A DNA stretch of 64,000 nucleotides from PFJX01 sp963713085. Lineage in GTDB: Bacteria; Pseudomonadota; Gammaproteobacteria; Burkholderiales; Thiobacillaceae. The position numbers were made by a program, and so were the translations under genes. Positions 37,267 to 46,367 of this stretch are shown here, piece after piece. The stretch's first letter is position 1. Each line of letters begins with the position of its first letter. The notes under the pieces are model-generated. The model made no database searches. It had not been told where the DNA came from and saw only the letters and a list, made by a program, of their open reading frames with translations. Location of the stretch: assembly GCA_963713085.1 (NCBI GenBank), contig CAVQKQ010000013.1, forward strand, positions 203,309-267,308, in the 5' to 3' direction.

Positions 37267-38936
37267 CAGGCCCGCTCCCTGGCCCAGGAATCCTTCAGGG
37301 TCACGGTGCGGTTGAACACCAGGCGCTCGCCGGGTCGATGGTCGAACCGGTCCGCGCAGAAATATCCCAGGCGCTCGAACTGGTAGCGGGTTTCCGGGCC
37401 TGCACTACGCACCGCCTGCTCCGCCCAGCCCCGCACCAGCCGGAGGGAAGCCGGGTTGAGGAATTCCAGGAAATCGCGGTTCTTGTGGCCGTCCGGTTCG
37501 GGATCCGTGAACAGACGGTCGTAAAGCCGCGCTTCCACGGGTACGGCGTGGCTGGCGGAAACCCAGTGGATCACGCCTTTCACCTTGCGTCCGACGGGAT
37601 TCCTGCCCAGGGTGTCGTGATCGATGGAACAACGCAACTCCACCAGCTGGCCATCGGCATCCTTCACTACTTCGTCGCACTTGATCACGTAGGAATAGCG
37701 CAGGCGCACCTCCCCGTCCGGGGACAGACGCTGCCAGCCTGGTGGGGGCGATTCACTGAAATCGTCCCGTTCGATCCAGATCTCCCGGGCGATGGGCACC
37801 TCCCGTTCGCCGAATTCCGGGTGTTGGGGATGCAACCCGGCGGAACGGCTGGCCGTCATGCCTTCCTGAAAATTGCTCAAGACCACCTTGAGCGGATCGA
37901 GCACGGCCATAACCCGGGGGACCTTGGCCTCCAGATCCTCCCGGATGGCGCCTTCCAGCACGGCCATGTCCACCACGTTCTCGCTCTTGGAAATGCCGAT
38001 GCGGCGGGCGAACTCGCGGATGCCCTCGGCCGTGTAGCCGCGTCGACGCATGCCGTGGATGGTCGGCATGCGCGGATCATCCCAGCCGCTCACATGGCCC
38101 TGCGTGACGAGTTGGTTGAGCTTGCGCTTGCTGGTGACGGTGTAATGCATTTCCAGCCTGGAAAACTCGATCTGCTGGGGGTGGCAGGGCACCGGCAGCT
38201 GATCCAGCACCCAATCGTACAAGGGCCGGTGATCCTCGAACTCCAGTGTGCACAGGGAATGGGTGATGTTTTCCAGGGCGTCCGAGATGCAGTGGGTGTA
38301 GTCGTACATGGGGTAGATGCACCAGGCATCCCCGGTGCGGATGTGGTGGGCCCGCTTGATCCGGTAAATCACCGGATCGCGCATGTTGATGTTGGGGCTG
38401 GCCATGTCGATCTTGGCGCGCAGGGTCCTGGCCCCGTCTGGAAACTCGCCCGCCTTCATGCGCCGGAACAGGTCCAGGTTTTCCTCGATGGAACGGTCGC
38501 GGTAGGGACTGTTGCGCCCCTTCTCGGTCAGGGTACCCCGGTAGTCCCGCATCTGCTCCGGGGTCAGGTCATCCACGTAGGCCAAGCCCTTGAGAACCAG
38601 CATCTCGGCATAGTCGTAAAGTTGCTGGAAGTAGTCCGATGCCCAGTGAACGGAACCATTCCACTTAAAGCCCAACCAACACACATCCTCCTGGATGGCC
38701 AGGGCGTATTCCTCGGTCTCCTTTTCCGGGTTGGTGTCGTCGAAGCGCAGGTTGCAGGTGCCCTGATAATCCTGGGCCAGGCCGAAGTTGAGACAGATGG
38801 ATTTCGCATGCCCCACATGGAGATAGCCGTTGGGCTCGGGGGGAAATCGCGTCGCGATGACCTGGTGTTTGCCGCTTTTCAGGTCGCTCTCGATGATGGA
38901 GCGAATGAAATGCTGGACGGGGGTGTTGTCGCTCAT
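37266..38936 (-). CDS. glnS: Glutaminyl-tRNA synthetase
   Basis: 556 residues, class I synthetase. HIGH-type motif PPEPNGYLHVGHAKS, KMSKS-type SKRKLNQLV, and the two C-terminal beta-barrel anticodon domains (ending RTVTLKDSW). Presence of GlnS is typical of beta- and gammaproteobacteria and shows direct Gln-tRNA charging. First gene of the glnS-cysS pair; 107 bp from the divergent TPR gene. Confidence 0.95.
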
Positions 38937-39043
38937 GGTTCTGGATTGGGATCGAGAGGCGGGAAGATTTTGAATTGTGCCCCGCGAAGGCTAGAATTCG
39001 CGTGGGTTTTAACCACTAATAACCGAAGAAAAGCATAGCACAG

Positions 39044-40084
39044 ATGACCCTGAATCGTTTCTCCGCCGCTCTCCTGATTGCCTGGATTCCCTGTGCGGCT
39101 ATTGCCGCCGCGCCAAGCATTCAGGATGCGAACCTGGCCTTCCACAAGGGCAACAACAGCGTCGCCCTGGATAAAGTGAACGGTTTTCTCGCCAGCAATC
39201 CCAAAGACGCCCAGGCCCGGTTCCTCAAAGGCCTGATCCTCACCGAACTGAACCGCTACAACGAAGCGATCAAGGTCTTCTCCGACTTGACCGAGGATTA
39301 CCCTGAACTCCCTGAGCCCTACAACAACCTTGCCGTGCTCTACGCCGCCCAGGCCGACTACGAGCGCGCCAAACAGAGCCTGGAGATGGCCATCCGCACC
39401 CATCCCAGCTACGCCACGGCCCACGAGAACCTGGGCGACATCTACGCCAAGATGGCCTCCCAAGCCTATGACAAGGCCCTTCAGCTGGACCAGTCCAACA
39501 CCTCGGCCCAGACCAAGCTGGCCCTGATCAAGGAACTGTTCAATCCGGGCCAGCGCGCCCTTGAACCTGGCAAGTCCCAGGACGGCGGCAAAGGCAAGGC
39601 GAAGCCGACACCAAAGATGGCTCAGGCCGCTCAGGAATCGGCCGCAGCCCCAGCCAAGCTCGCAGCCGCGGAAGCACCGGCGACAGCAGATGGCAATCCC
39701 ACCTCGGAGCAATCGGCCGGCAAGGCAAACCCCGCTTCGTCCGCCCCGATCGATCCGAAAAAAGCACTGGACGAAACCCTGCATGCCTGGGCCCAGGCTT
39801 GGAGCAATCGTGATGCCGACGCTTACCTGAAGTTCTACGGCGACAACTTCAAAATCCCGGGGAACGGGGATCGCGCTGCCTGGGAAGCGGAGCGCAAAGA
39901 CCGTGTTACCCGCCCCGAGTTCATCAAGATCGGCCTGGATCGCATCCGCATCAGCGTGAAGGGGGATACGGCCAGGATCAAATTGCGCCAGCGTTATTCC
40001 TCCAACATTCTGAAAAGCACCGATTGGAAAACCCTGGACCTGGAAAAACAGGGTGATGCCTGGAAGATCGTCCAAGAACGATGA
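39044..40084 (+). CDS. Secreted TPR protein with C-terminal SnoaL/Cds6-like domain
   Basis: 346 residues. A signal peptide (LLIAWIPCAAIAAAP) is followed by TPR-like helices at about residues 25-165 (PEPYNNLAVLYAAQADYERAKQ, ATAHENLGDIYAKMASQAYDK). A low-complexity Ala/Pro/Lys linker covers about 170-240. The last 105 residues (LHAWAQAWSNRDADAYLKFYG to the end) form an NTF2/SnoaL-like domain of the type found on L,D-transpeptidase-associated Cds6 proteins. The next gene, an L,D-transpeptidase, starts in overlap (ATGA) and carries a related domain, so they probably act together in peptidoglycan remodelling. Confidence 0.8.
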   Translation: MTLNRFSAALLIAWIPCAAIAAAPSIQDANLAFHKGNNSVALDKVNGFLASNPKDAQARFLKGLILTELNRYNEAIKVFSDLTEDYPELPEPYNNLAVLYAAQADYERAKQSLEMAIRTHPSYATAHENLGDIYAKMASQAYDKALQLDQSNTSAQTKLALIKELFNPGQRALEPGKSQDGGKGKAKPTPKMAQAAQESAAAPAKLAAAEAPATADGNPTSEQSAGKANPASSAPIDPKKALDETLHAWAQAWSNRDADAYLKFYGDNFKIPGNGDRAAWEAERKDRVTRPEFIKIGLDRIRISVKGDTARIKLRQRYSSNILKSTDWKTLDLEKQGDAWKIVQER

Positions 40085-41322
40085 GCACCCTCTACCGGCA
40101 CCTGCTACGCCTCGCCTTGCTGCTGGTCACGAGCCTGGCCATCGGCGCCCCGGCTGCAGATAAGCCCATCCAGCTCGCCGCCGCCGACAAGAGCGTGTTC
40201 CTTTCTTCCCCCGATGCCCTAATCGCGAAAACCCTCCAGGACATCCGCACAAACCGCCTGGACGACGCCCTCAAGGAAGTTGACCGGGTCATTTCGATCC
40301 GCCCGGATTTCAAGCTTGCCCACTTGATCCGCGGCGACTTGCTCATGGCCCGGGTCAAGCCTTTGCTCGGCATGGGGGACGTGGCCTCCCCCCCGGCCCA
40401 GAACATAGCCGACTTGCGCGACGAGGCGCGGGTGCGTCTGCTCGGCACCATCGAACAGCCGGATCCTTCCTTCCTTCCGCGACAGATACTGCAACTGGCG
40501 CCGGAACAGAAATATGCCCTGCTGGCGGATGCCAGCCGTGCCCGCCTATACCTGTTCGAAAATGTCGATGGTGAGCCCCGTCTGAAACGGGATTTCTACA
40601 TGACCATCGGCAAGAACGGGACCGACAAACGCACCGAGGGCGACAAGAAAACGCCGGTCGGGGTCTATCACATCGCGGATCGCCTGCCGCGCCGACAACT
40701 CGCGGACTTGTACGGGGATGGCGCCTTCCCCTTGAATTACCCCAATGCATGGGATCTTGCCCATGGCCGCAGCGGCCATGGCATCTGGTTGCATGGCGTG
40801 CCTTCCGATACCTACAGCCGCCCGCCTCGCTCCAGCGACGGCTGCGTCGTGGTGGCCAATCCCGACTTGGAAGAACTCAGCAAATGGGTGCAGGTCGGCG
40901 TGACCCCCATCGTGATTGTCGACCGGGCCGACTGGGTGGACCGCGCCACCTGGGAAAAGACCAGGGACGACCTGCTGGCCCAACTCGCGAGTTGGCGCCA
41001 GGACTGGGAAGCCAAGGCGGCCGATGACTTCCTGGGCCATTACTCGACCGCCTTTCTGCAAGGCAGCGGCCGCGCCTGGGCCGAAGCCAAACGCCGCAAT
41101 ATCGTCGGAAAGGACTGGATTCACGTGGAGATCCGCGATGCCAGCCTGTTTCTTTATCCCGATGGGGATTTGGCATACACCGATTTCACCCAGCACTACA
41201 GCAGCGACAAACTCGTCAGCACGGCACACAAGGAAATGTATTGGCATCGGGATGACGGCCACTGGCGTATCGTCATGGAGAACGCAACCGAACTACCCGG
41301 CACCGCCCTCGCGCAGCGCTAG
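40081..41322 (+). CDS. L,D-transpeptidase with C-terminal SnoaL/Cds6-like domain
   Basis: 413 residues. Signal peptide (LLRLALLLVTSLAIGAPAA), an N-terminal helical region, then a YkuD catalytic domain (about residues 155-285) with the HG and S-x-G-C motifs in GIWLHGVPSDT and SSDGCVVVAN; Cys is the nucleophile. The last 110 residues (LASWRQDWEAKAADDFLGHYS onward) match the same NTF2-like domain as the upstream TPR protein. Such enzymes make 3-3 crosslinks or attach proteins to peptidoglycan. Coupled to the upstream gene by a 4-bp overlap and three bases from the cyclophilin gene. Confidence 0.87.
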   Translation: MSTLYRHLLRLALLLVTSLAIGAPAADKPIQLAAADKSVFLSSPDALIAKTLQDIRTNRLDDALKEVDRVISIRPDFKLAHLIRGDLLMARVKPLLGMGDVASPPAQNIADLRDEARVRLLGTIEQPDPSFLPRQILQLAPEQKYALLADASRARLYLFENVDGEPRLKRDFYMTIGKNGTDKRTEGDKKTPVGVYHIADRLPRRQLADLYGDGAFPLNYPNAWDLAHGRSGHGIWLHGVPSDTYSRPPRSSDGCVVVANPDLEELSKWVQVGVTPIVIVDRADWVDRATWEKTRDDLLAQLASWRQDWEAKAADDFLGHYSTAFLQGSGRAWAEAKRRNIVGKDWIHVEIRDASLFLYPDGDLAYTDFTQHYSSDKLVSTAHKEMYWHRDDGHWRIVMENATELPGTALAQR

Positions 41323-41325
41323 ACC

Positions 41326-41919
41326 ATGTTCAGTCATCACCGCCGCTCTGTCCTCTTTCTCGCCTTGGCTATCCCGTTTTCCAGCCCCGTTTATTCCGCT
41401 TCCTTATCTCGAAAGGCCCCCATGGTCATACTTCACACCAACTTCGGCGCCATCACCCTTGAATTGGACGACCATGCCGCCCCCGACACGGTTGCCAACT
41501 TCATGCAGTACGCAAGGGACGGCCACTATGACGGCACCGTCTTCCACCGGGTGATCGATGGCTTCATGATCCAAGGGGGTGGGTTCACCGCCGATATGCA
41601 GCAAAAGCCCACTCGCGCCACGATCAAGAACGAGGCCGACAACGGGCTGAAAAATGCCGCCTATACCATCGCCATGGCGCGCACGCCCGACCCTCATTCA
41701 GCCAGCAGCCAATTCTTCATCAATGTGGCCGACAATGCCTTCCTGGATTTTCGGGAACCCACGGCGCAGGGTTATGGCTACTGCGTGTTCGGCCATGTCA
41801 GCGAAGGCCAGGATGTGGTGGACCGCATTCGCAAGGTCCACACCGGCATGAAGGCAGGTCATCAGGACGTGCCGGTGGAGGATGTCCTGATCGAGCGGGC
41901 GGAAATCCTGGAGAACTGA
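41326..41919 (+). CDS. ppiB: Peptidyl-prolyl cis-trans isomerase, cyclophilin (PpiB-like core with signal-like extension)
   Basis: The core from MVILHTNFGAI (41422) to the end is a 165-residue cyclophilin with FHRVIDGFMIQGGGF, NEADNGLKN and SSQFFINVADNAFLDF, closest in pattern to cytoplasmic PpiB (GYGYCVFG, HQDVP). In frame upstream is a 32-residue extension that reads as a signal peptide (RRSVLFLALAIPFSS, then VYSAS). The inner ATG has GAAAGG in front; the outer one has none. So the product could be cytoplasmic, periplasmic or both. It lies between the L,D-transpeptidase gene and lpxH. Confidence 0.85.
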   Translation: MFSHHRRSVLFLALAIPFSSPVYSASLSRKAPMVILHTNFGAITLELDDHAAPDTVANFMQYARDGHYDGTVFHRVIDGFMIQGGGFTADMQQKPTRATIKNEADNGLKNAAYTIAMARTPDPHSASSQFFINVADNAFLDFREPTAQGYGYCVFGHVSEGQDVVDRIRKVHTGMKAGHQDVPVEDVLIERAEILEN

Positions 41920-41986
41920 TCTCCCGTCGGCATTGGGCATGGATTGAACGACGGCATCCCGCCCGATCCTGAAGCCGATTTCGAGC

Positions 41987-42718
41987 ATGCCCGCCCCATC
42001 CTGCCTATTCATATCGGATCTTCACCTTTCGCCCGATCGGCCCGGGTCGGTACGGTTATTTCAGCGCTTCCTGGCCGAGCGGGCCTGGGACGGTGTTGCT
42101 CTCTACATCCTGGGAGATTTCTTCGAGGCCTGGGTGGGCGATGACGACCTTGACCTGCCGTTTCATGCAGCCATCGCAGCCTCCCTGCGAGCGCTGTCGG
42201 AGAGGGGCACTGCCATCTTCTTCCTGGCGGGAAATCGGGATTTTCTCGTGGGAAACCGACTTGCCCAGGCGGCTGGCCTAACCCGGCTCCCTGATCCGGT
42301 CACCATCGATGTGGCTGAAACCCCCACCCTGCTTACCCACGGTGACCAGTTCTGCACCGATGATCGCGCCTATCAGGCCTTTCGCGAGCAGGTGCGCGAC
42401 CCCGAATGGCAAAAGACGTTTTTGGCGAAACCGCTGCGAGAACGTCGGGAAATAGCCCTGGCTATCCGGGAACAGAGCGAACATGCCAAGGCCGGCAAGA
42501 AACCCGAAATCATGGATGTGAATCCGGAAGCGGTTGCCCAGGCTTACCGCCGATATCACGTTACGCGCATCATCCACGGCCATACCCACCGTCCCGCCCG
42601 GCACATCAGCCAAGTGGACGGCATACCCCGGGAACGATGGGTATTGCCCGATTGGTACGAAACCGGAGGCTATTTGGCCTGTGACGCCGAAGGCTGCCGG
42701 GCACTACCATTCCCCTGA
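41987..42718 (+). CDS. lpxH: UDP-2,3-diacylglucosamine diphosphatase
   Basis: 243 residues, calcineurin-like metallophosphoesterase. Motifs ISDLHLS, LGDFFEAWVGDD, AGNRDFL, LTHGDQFCTDD and IHGHTHRP supply the metal ligands. It makes lipid X in lipid A synthesis at the inner membrane. The gene ends inside the 3' end of a convergent unknown gene (49-bp overlap). Confidence 0.93.
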   Translation: MPAPSCLFISDLHLSPDRPGSVRLFQRFLAERAWDGVALYILGDFFEAWVGDDDLDLPFHAAIAASLRALSERGTAIFFLAGNRDFLVGNRLAQAAGLTRLPDPVTIDVAETPTLLTHGDQFCTDDRAYQAFREQVRDPEWQKTFLAKPLRERREIALAIREQSEHAKAGKKPEIMDVNPEAVAQAYRRYHVTRIIHGHTHRPARHISQVDGIPRERWVLPDWYETGGYLACDAEGCRALPFP

Positions 42719-43419
42719 TCGTCGCCGACTGCGATGACGAAGCGGCTGTAATCTTCCGGCAGATAGAACAAGGCCGGGCGGGCCGGCAAGCTGGCATTCC
42801 CCTGGTAGATCCTGGATCGTCCGTCCCAATAACGGATGGTCAAGGGCAGGCCGTTGCGGTATTCAAGCCCGGCCTCACGCACGTCCAGGGCCAGCGTGCA
42901 GGCTTGGCGCAGTTCCTTGGGAGTGCCCAGCCAGGATGCATACTGGTTCGCCGACAAGGCCTGGCGCATATCGGCCAGTAGACGCGCTTCCCCTTTCAGG
43001 ATCGGGGCGACCTTGTATTCGGCGCATAGCTGGCCATTCGCACGAAATTGGGTTACGGCGTTTGGACCACTGCTCAAGGGTTTGATCTCGAGTTTCCAGC
43101 CGTTGGGCCAAACCGCTCTGGAGTACTTGCCGGCCGGTATTTCGGTGAGTCGTTTCTCCTGACGGGAAACCAGCCATACCTTGTTCTGACGACGATCGAA
43201 CAGGATGAAGTCTTCATCGTCCCGGCCATAATCCATCCTGAGACGATCACCAAATACCAGAATCCGACTGGTATAGGGCGCCTGCTCCGGGTCGCTGTCC
43301 CAGTAACGGATTTCCGTCATGCTTGGCGCTCCCCAAGCGGGAGAAGCCACCCCGGCAAGTATCGCGGAAACCGCAAGAAAGCCCCCGAGCAGGGAACCTT
43401 CCCACTGCAACCACCTCAT
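42670..43419 (-). CDS. Secreted protein of unknown function
   Basis: 249 residues with an N-terminal signal (LLGGFLAVSAILAGVASPAWG, cleavage after WGA). The mature part is beta-rich and DUF4412-like in feel: it alternates short strands such as RILVFGDRLRMDYGRDDEDF and FILFDRRQNKVWLVS, and has a Cys pair in LCAEYKV and ELRQACTL. I do not recognise a named family. It starts four bases into the end of the upstream unknown gene (ATGA overlap), so the two are a unit, and it overlaps lpxH at its 3' end. Confidence 0.7.
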   Translation of the reverse strand: MRWLQWEGSLLGGFLAVSAILAGVASPAWGAPSMTEIRYWDSDPEQAPYTSRILVFGDRLRMDYGRDDEDFILFDRRQNKVWLVSRQEKRLTEIPAGKYSRAVWPNGWKLEIKPLSSGPNAVTQFRANGQLCAEYKVAPILKGEARLLADMRQALSANQYASWLGTPKELRQACTLALDVREAGLEYRNGLPLTIRYWDGRSRIYQGNASLPARPALFYLPEDYSRFVIAVGDDQGNGSARQPSASQAK

Positions 43420-44303
43420 TTATCCGGTAAGCCGCCCGCCACTGCGGTCAGGGTATCCCGAATGATGCCCGGCGCCTCGACGATGCGCATGAACGAACCC
43501 ATGCCCACATCAGGCCAGCCCAGGGCGATCCTGAACCGGGCAAAGAGGTGGTTGGCCTTGTTGTTGACCACATAGATCTCATAAGGCAGGGCGGCAATGT
43601 TTTCAGGCCCCGCCGTCTTGACCCACCACCCCTCGCCTTCCTTGGGATCATTGAGGGCAACGCCGAATACCGCCACCTTCTTGTCAGGCATGATGATCTC
43701 GTAGACCTTGGAGGTCTTGCCCACACCCCGTGCCAGGTTGTCTTGAATGGTCTTCACCGCATCCTCGAAGGCCAGGTGCTCCATGAGCGTGTTCTTGTCC
43801 GATTCGAAACCTTCCATACCGAACATGTACTGGTAATCGGCCAGATCCTGGCGCTGCACATCGCCGCCGAAGGCCTTGCCTTTCCCCAGGGCTTTGGCAA
43901 GCTTTGCCGAGATGGCCCGTACCGTCCTGTCGGCCAGCGGATACTGTTTACGGAAATAAGCACGCTCCCAGTACTCCAAATTCATGTACGACACCGTGCC
44001 GTCCGACTTGACCCCGATCCGAATGGGCGCACCGACGATGGCGGCGCCACCCAGCCGGTGCACAACATCCAGAAGTGCCTTGTCGGTCACCACCACCACC
44101 CCGTATCCCGCCAAACCCTGGGGTGCATATTTGCCCACCACATCGAATCCCGCGTGGGTCAACTTGGACTCGACATTCGTCATGACCGCCTGGATATCCC
44201 CGGCCGGAACCTTGGCGCCATAAAAAAATGGGGAAAGGGCGAGGGCAACCGGCGCCCAGAGCATGAATGCCAGCAAAGAGATCAGCCTGAACATGAAATA
44301 CAT
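43416..44303 (-). CDS. Secreted protein with DUF302-like region
   Basis: 295 residues with a signal peptide (LLAFMLWAPVALALS). The first half (VESKLTHAGFDVVGKYAP, then VVVVTDKALLDVV and GAPIRIGVKSDGTVSYMN) resembles DUF302-type proteins, small alpha-beta domains of unknown role. The second half contains a Gly/Lys-rich loop (ALGKGKAFGGD) and ends LTAVAGGLPDK. Together with the following gene it forms a two-gene unit of secreted unknowns downstream of a FadL-type porin. Its function is not known. Confidence 0.65.
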   Translation of the reverse strand: MYFMFRLISLLAFMLWAPVALALSPFFYGAKVPAGDIQAVMTNVESKLTHAGFDVVGKYAPQGLAGYGVVVVTDKALLDVVHRLGGAAIVGAPIRIGVKSDGTVSYMNLEYWERAYFRKQYPLADRTVRAISAKLAKALGKGKAFGGDVQRQDLADYQYMFGMEGFESDKNTLMEHLAFEDAVKTIQDNLARGVGKTSKVYEIIMPDKKVAVFGVALNDPKEGEGWWVKTAGPENIAALPYEIYVVNNKANHLFARFRIALGWPDVGMGSFMRIVEAPGIIRDTLTAVAGGLPDK

Positions 44304-44334
44304 CCTTTGAAATTGACTCGGTAATTATAAAGAA

Positions 44335-44356
44335 AAAGCCGGGCAAGCCCGGCTTT
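44335..44356 (-). terminator. Terminator of the FadL-type porin gene
   Basis: AAAGCCGGGC / GCCCGGCTTT stem with a very short loop, followed on the minus strand by TTTTTCTTTAT. It lies 24 bp after the porin stop codon and before the two secreted unknowns. Confidence 0.8.
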
Positions 44357-44379
44357 CTGGTGCGGATATGTAGGAAGTA

Positions 44380-45627
44380 TTACATCTTCCAACTGTAGGC
44401 GACACCGAGAGAATCCTGATACATCTTGATCTTGTCATTGCCCCCCGCACCCAAGCCATCCGGACCAGTGACCGAGTTCTCGAAGGCATGCATATAGGAA
44501 ACGGTGAGATCTGAGGTCTTGTTCACCGCATAGGACATGCCCAGCGTGATGTGATCCTGAACCACACCGGGCGCCAGGATGTTGAACATGGCGTCAGACG
44601 ACTGGATCGGATTGTCGGTGTGGTTGTAGCCGGCACGCAAAGTAATCTTGTCGTCCATCTTGTATTCGACGCCAAGCTTCCAGACGTTAATATCCTGCCA
44701 GCCGAAGCCGGGGCCATTGGCTGCACCTAGCGGGCCGCCAAGGCCCGAACTCGGGTTGCCGATGGAGTTGACGTCGCTGTAGTTGATGCGCTGGTAATCC
44801 AGGGCCACCGTCAGGTTGGGCATGGCCTGGAATGCCACACCCAGGTTGTAGTTCTCAGGAATGTCGAAGTCCCCCTGCTCAGCGAACAGGCCGCTGTACT
44901 TGCTGAATCGGCTCATAGCAATCTTGCTGGCGTATGCCGCACCCAGCGTCACGTTCGAAGTGATCTTACCCTGCCAGCCCACTCGCACCCCCCAGCCCGA
45001 AGCATCGTCACTGTCTCCCCTGTTGCTAAGGTTGGCTGGGTCGCTAGACAATCCGCCGAACGCTTGCAAGCCCGTCGCCTTGAACAGTTGGTATCCGAAC
45101 AGAGGGGAGATACCGATGGAATTGCTTTCGTTGATCTTGTAAGCAGCCGTCGGAGCAATGATCAACTGCATGAGGTTGACACCCAGCGTCCCCGAACCGC
45201 ATAGCAGGTTGGCAGGGCCGAACCCACAATTGATCTGGCCGCCAGCATAGCTGGTATTCATGCCGCCATTACCATATACGCTTACACCCAGCGAAAGATC
45301 GGGGTTGATCATGCGGTTATAGCCGAACTCAGGTATCAGGAAGTACTTCATCCCACTGTTGACGCTACCGTCAAGGCCACCGCCGCTGCGCTCGGCTGAA
45401 CGATTGGGACTAAAGAGGTCAGCCCCCAAGTCGATCCGGTCGCCAACCCAAACCATGCTGGCCGGATTATTGGCGCCCCCAAAGGTATCCTCAGCCATGG
45501 CCGTAGCGGCACCACCCATGCCTTTGGCTGTCATGCCGTAGCCGTGGGAAAAATACCCGTCCGTCGCTGTAGCGGATCCGGCAACGCCAGCGGCTGCCAA
45601 GGCAATGAGAAGTTGGGTCTTACGCAT
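44380..45627 (-). CDS. FadL/TodX-type outer-membrane hydrophobic-compound porin
   Basis: 415 residues with a signal peptide (MRKTQLLIALAAAGVAGSATA). The N-terminal plug has the NPASM motif (GGANNPASMVW) diagnostic of the FadL family, followed by about 14 predicted beta strands and a C-terminal aromatic-rich strand ending GVAYSWKM. These porins let fatty acids, alkanes or aromatics enter through the side of the barrel. No degradation genes are adjacent, so the substrate is open. It has its own terminator. Confidence 0.88.
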   Translation of the reverse strand: MRKTQLLIALAAAGVAGSATATDGYFSHGYGMTAKGMGGAATAMAEDTFGGANNPASMVWVGDRIDLGADLFSPNRSAERSGGGLDGSVNSGMKYFLIPEFGYNRMINPDLSLGVSVYGNGGMNTSYAGGQINCGFGPANLLCGSGTLGVNLMQLIIAPTAAYKINESNSIGISPLFGYQLFKATGLQAFGGLSSDPANLSNRGDSDDASGWGVRVGWQGKITSNVTLGAAYASKIAMSRFSKYSGLFAEQGDFDIPENYNLGVAFQAMPNLTVALDYQRINYSDVNSIGNPSSGLGGPLGAANGPGFGWQDINVWKLGVEYKMDDKITLRAGYNHTDNPIQSSDAMFNILAPGVVQDHITLGMSYAVNKTSDLTVSYMHAFENSVTGPDGLGAGGNDKIKMYQDSLGVAYSWKM

Positions 45628-45748
45628 GTCTCTCCATCCTTATAAGGGTCTATGTAAATAACGTGAAACTAACGCTGCGGGATGGTAATCACGACTTTCG
45701 GACTAGGCAAGAAGGTATATGCAAGATATTCGAGAAATCAAACGAAAA

Positions 45749-45770
45749 GCCGCCCTAAGGCGGCCTTTTT
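45749..45770. terminator. Terminator downstream of dsrE2
   Basis: GCCGCC / GGCGGC stem with loop CTAA; TTTTT follows on the plus strand and TTTTCG on the minus strand. It lies 34 bp after the dsrE2 stop. Confidence 0.7.
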
Positions 45771-45771
45771 G

Positions 45772-45800
45772 GTACTAATTAACCAAGTACTAATTAACCA
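45772..45800. repeat. Tandem 14-bp direct repeat beside the dsrE2 stop
   Basis: GTACTAATTAACCA occurs at 45772-45785 and again at 45787-45800 with one base between. It is AT-rich, unlike the neighbourhood. No function is evident. Confidence 0.6.
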
Positions 45801-45803
45801 GGC

Positions 45804-46316
45804 TCAGATAAACAGGCAGATATCAGACTCGCCGGCGAACTCGAAGAAGGTGGCGGCCCCACCGTATTCGACACCATCGATGAAATCGCTGTGTTCGAAA
45901 CCGAACAGTTCCACGGTCATTTGGCAGGCGATGAACTTGACTTCGGCTTCATGGCACAACTCACGCAATTCCGGGATCGTCGCCACGCCATTGTTCTTGA
46001 TGGTTTGCTTCATCAAGGTGGTGGCCAGGGATTCGTAGCCTGGCACCAGGGACTGAACCGCGTTGGGAATGTTCCAGTTGATGTCCTTGAACCACTTGGG
46101 TCCGAATGGCATCTTCATGGGCATACCCGGGTTACCCAGGGGGCTGACCTTCAGGCAGGACAGATCCTTGCGCAGCATTTGCAGGCCATAGAAGGTGAAG
46201 AAAATTTGGGTTTCGTAACCCAGGGCGGCCGCCGTGGAGGCCAGAATGAACGGGGGGTAAGCCCAGTCCAGCGTTCCCTTGGTCGCGATGATCGCCAGTT
46301 TCTTTTGATCGTCCAT
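45804..46316 (-). CDS. dsrE2: DsrE/F-like sulfur carrier, DsrE2 family
   Basis: 170 residues, DsrE fold. It contains conserved Cys residues in KDLSCLKVSPLG and IACQMTVELFGF, the latter the persulfide-carrying position in this family, and a hydrophobic stretch (YPPFILASTAAALGY) expected for membrane-associated DsrE2. In sulfur oxidisers, rhodanese, TusA and DsrE2 pass sulfane sulfur toward oxidation. The ATG at 46316 has GAGAGGTGG upstream; the frame extends five codons to a TTG. It lies 51 bp from tusA on the same strand. Confidence 0.88.
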   Translation of the reverse strand: MDDQKKLAIIATKGTLDWAYPPFILASTAAALGYETQIFFTFYGLQMLRKDLSCLKVSPLGNPGMPMKMPFGPKWFKDINWNIPNAVQSLVPGYESLATTLMKQTIKNNGVATIPELRELCHEAEVKFIACQMTVELFGFEHSDFIDGVEYGGAATFFEFAGESDICLFI

Positions 46317-46367
46317 CACACCACCTCTCAAATCAAACGTTTAGCGAAAACGCCTTGCAGCGCGTGA

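Noticed and set aside
37338..39038. 566-codon plus-strand frame opposite glnS
   Set aside because: Antisense to glnS, with composition typical of a codon-bias artefact.
45772..45800. Attachment-site or CRISPR-like interpretation of the tandem repeat
   Set aside because: Only two copies, one-base spacing, no integrase or cas genes nearby.
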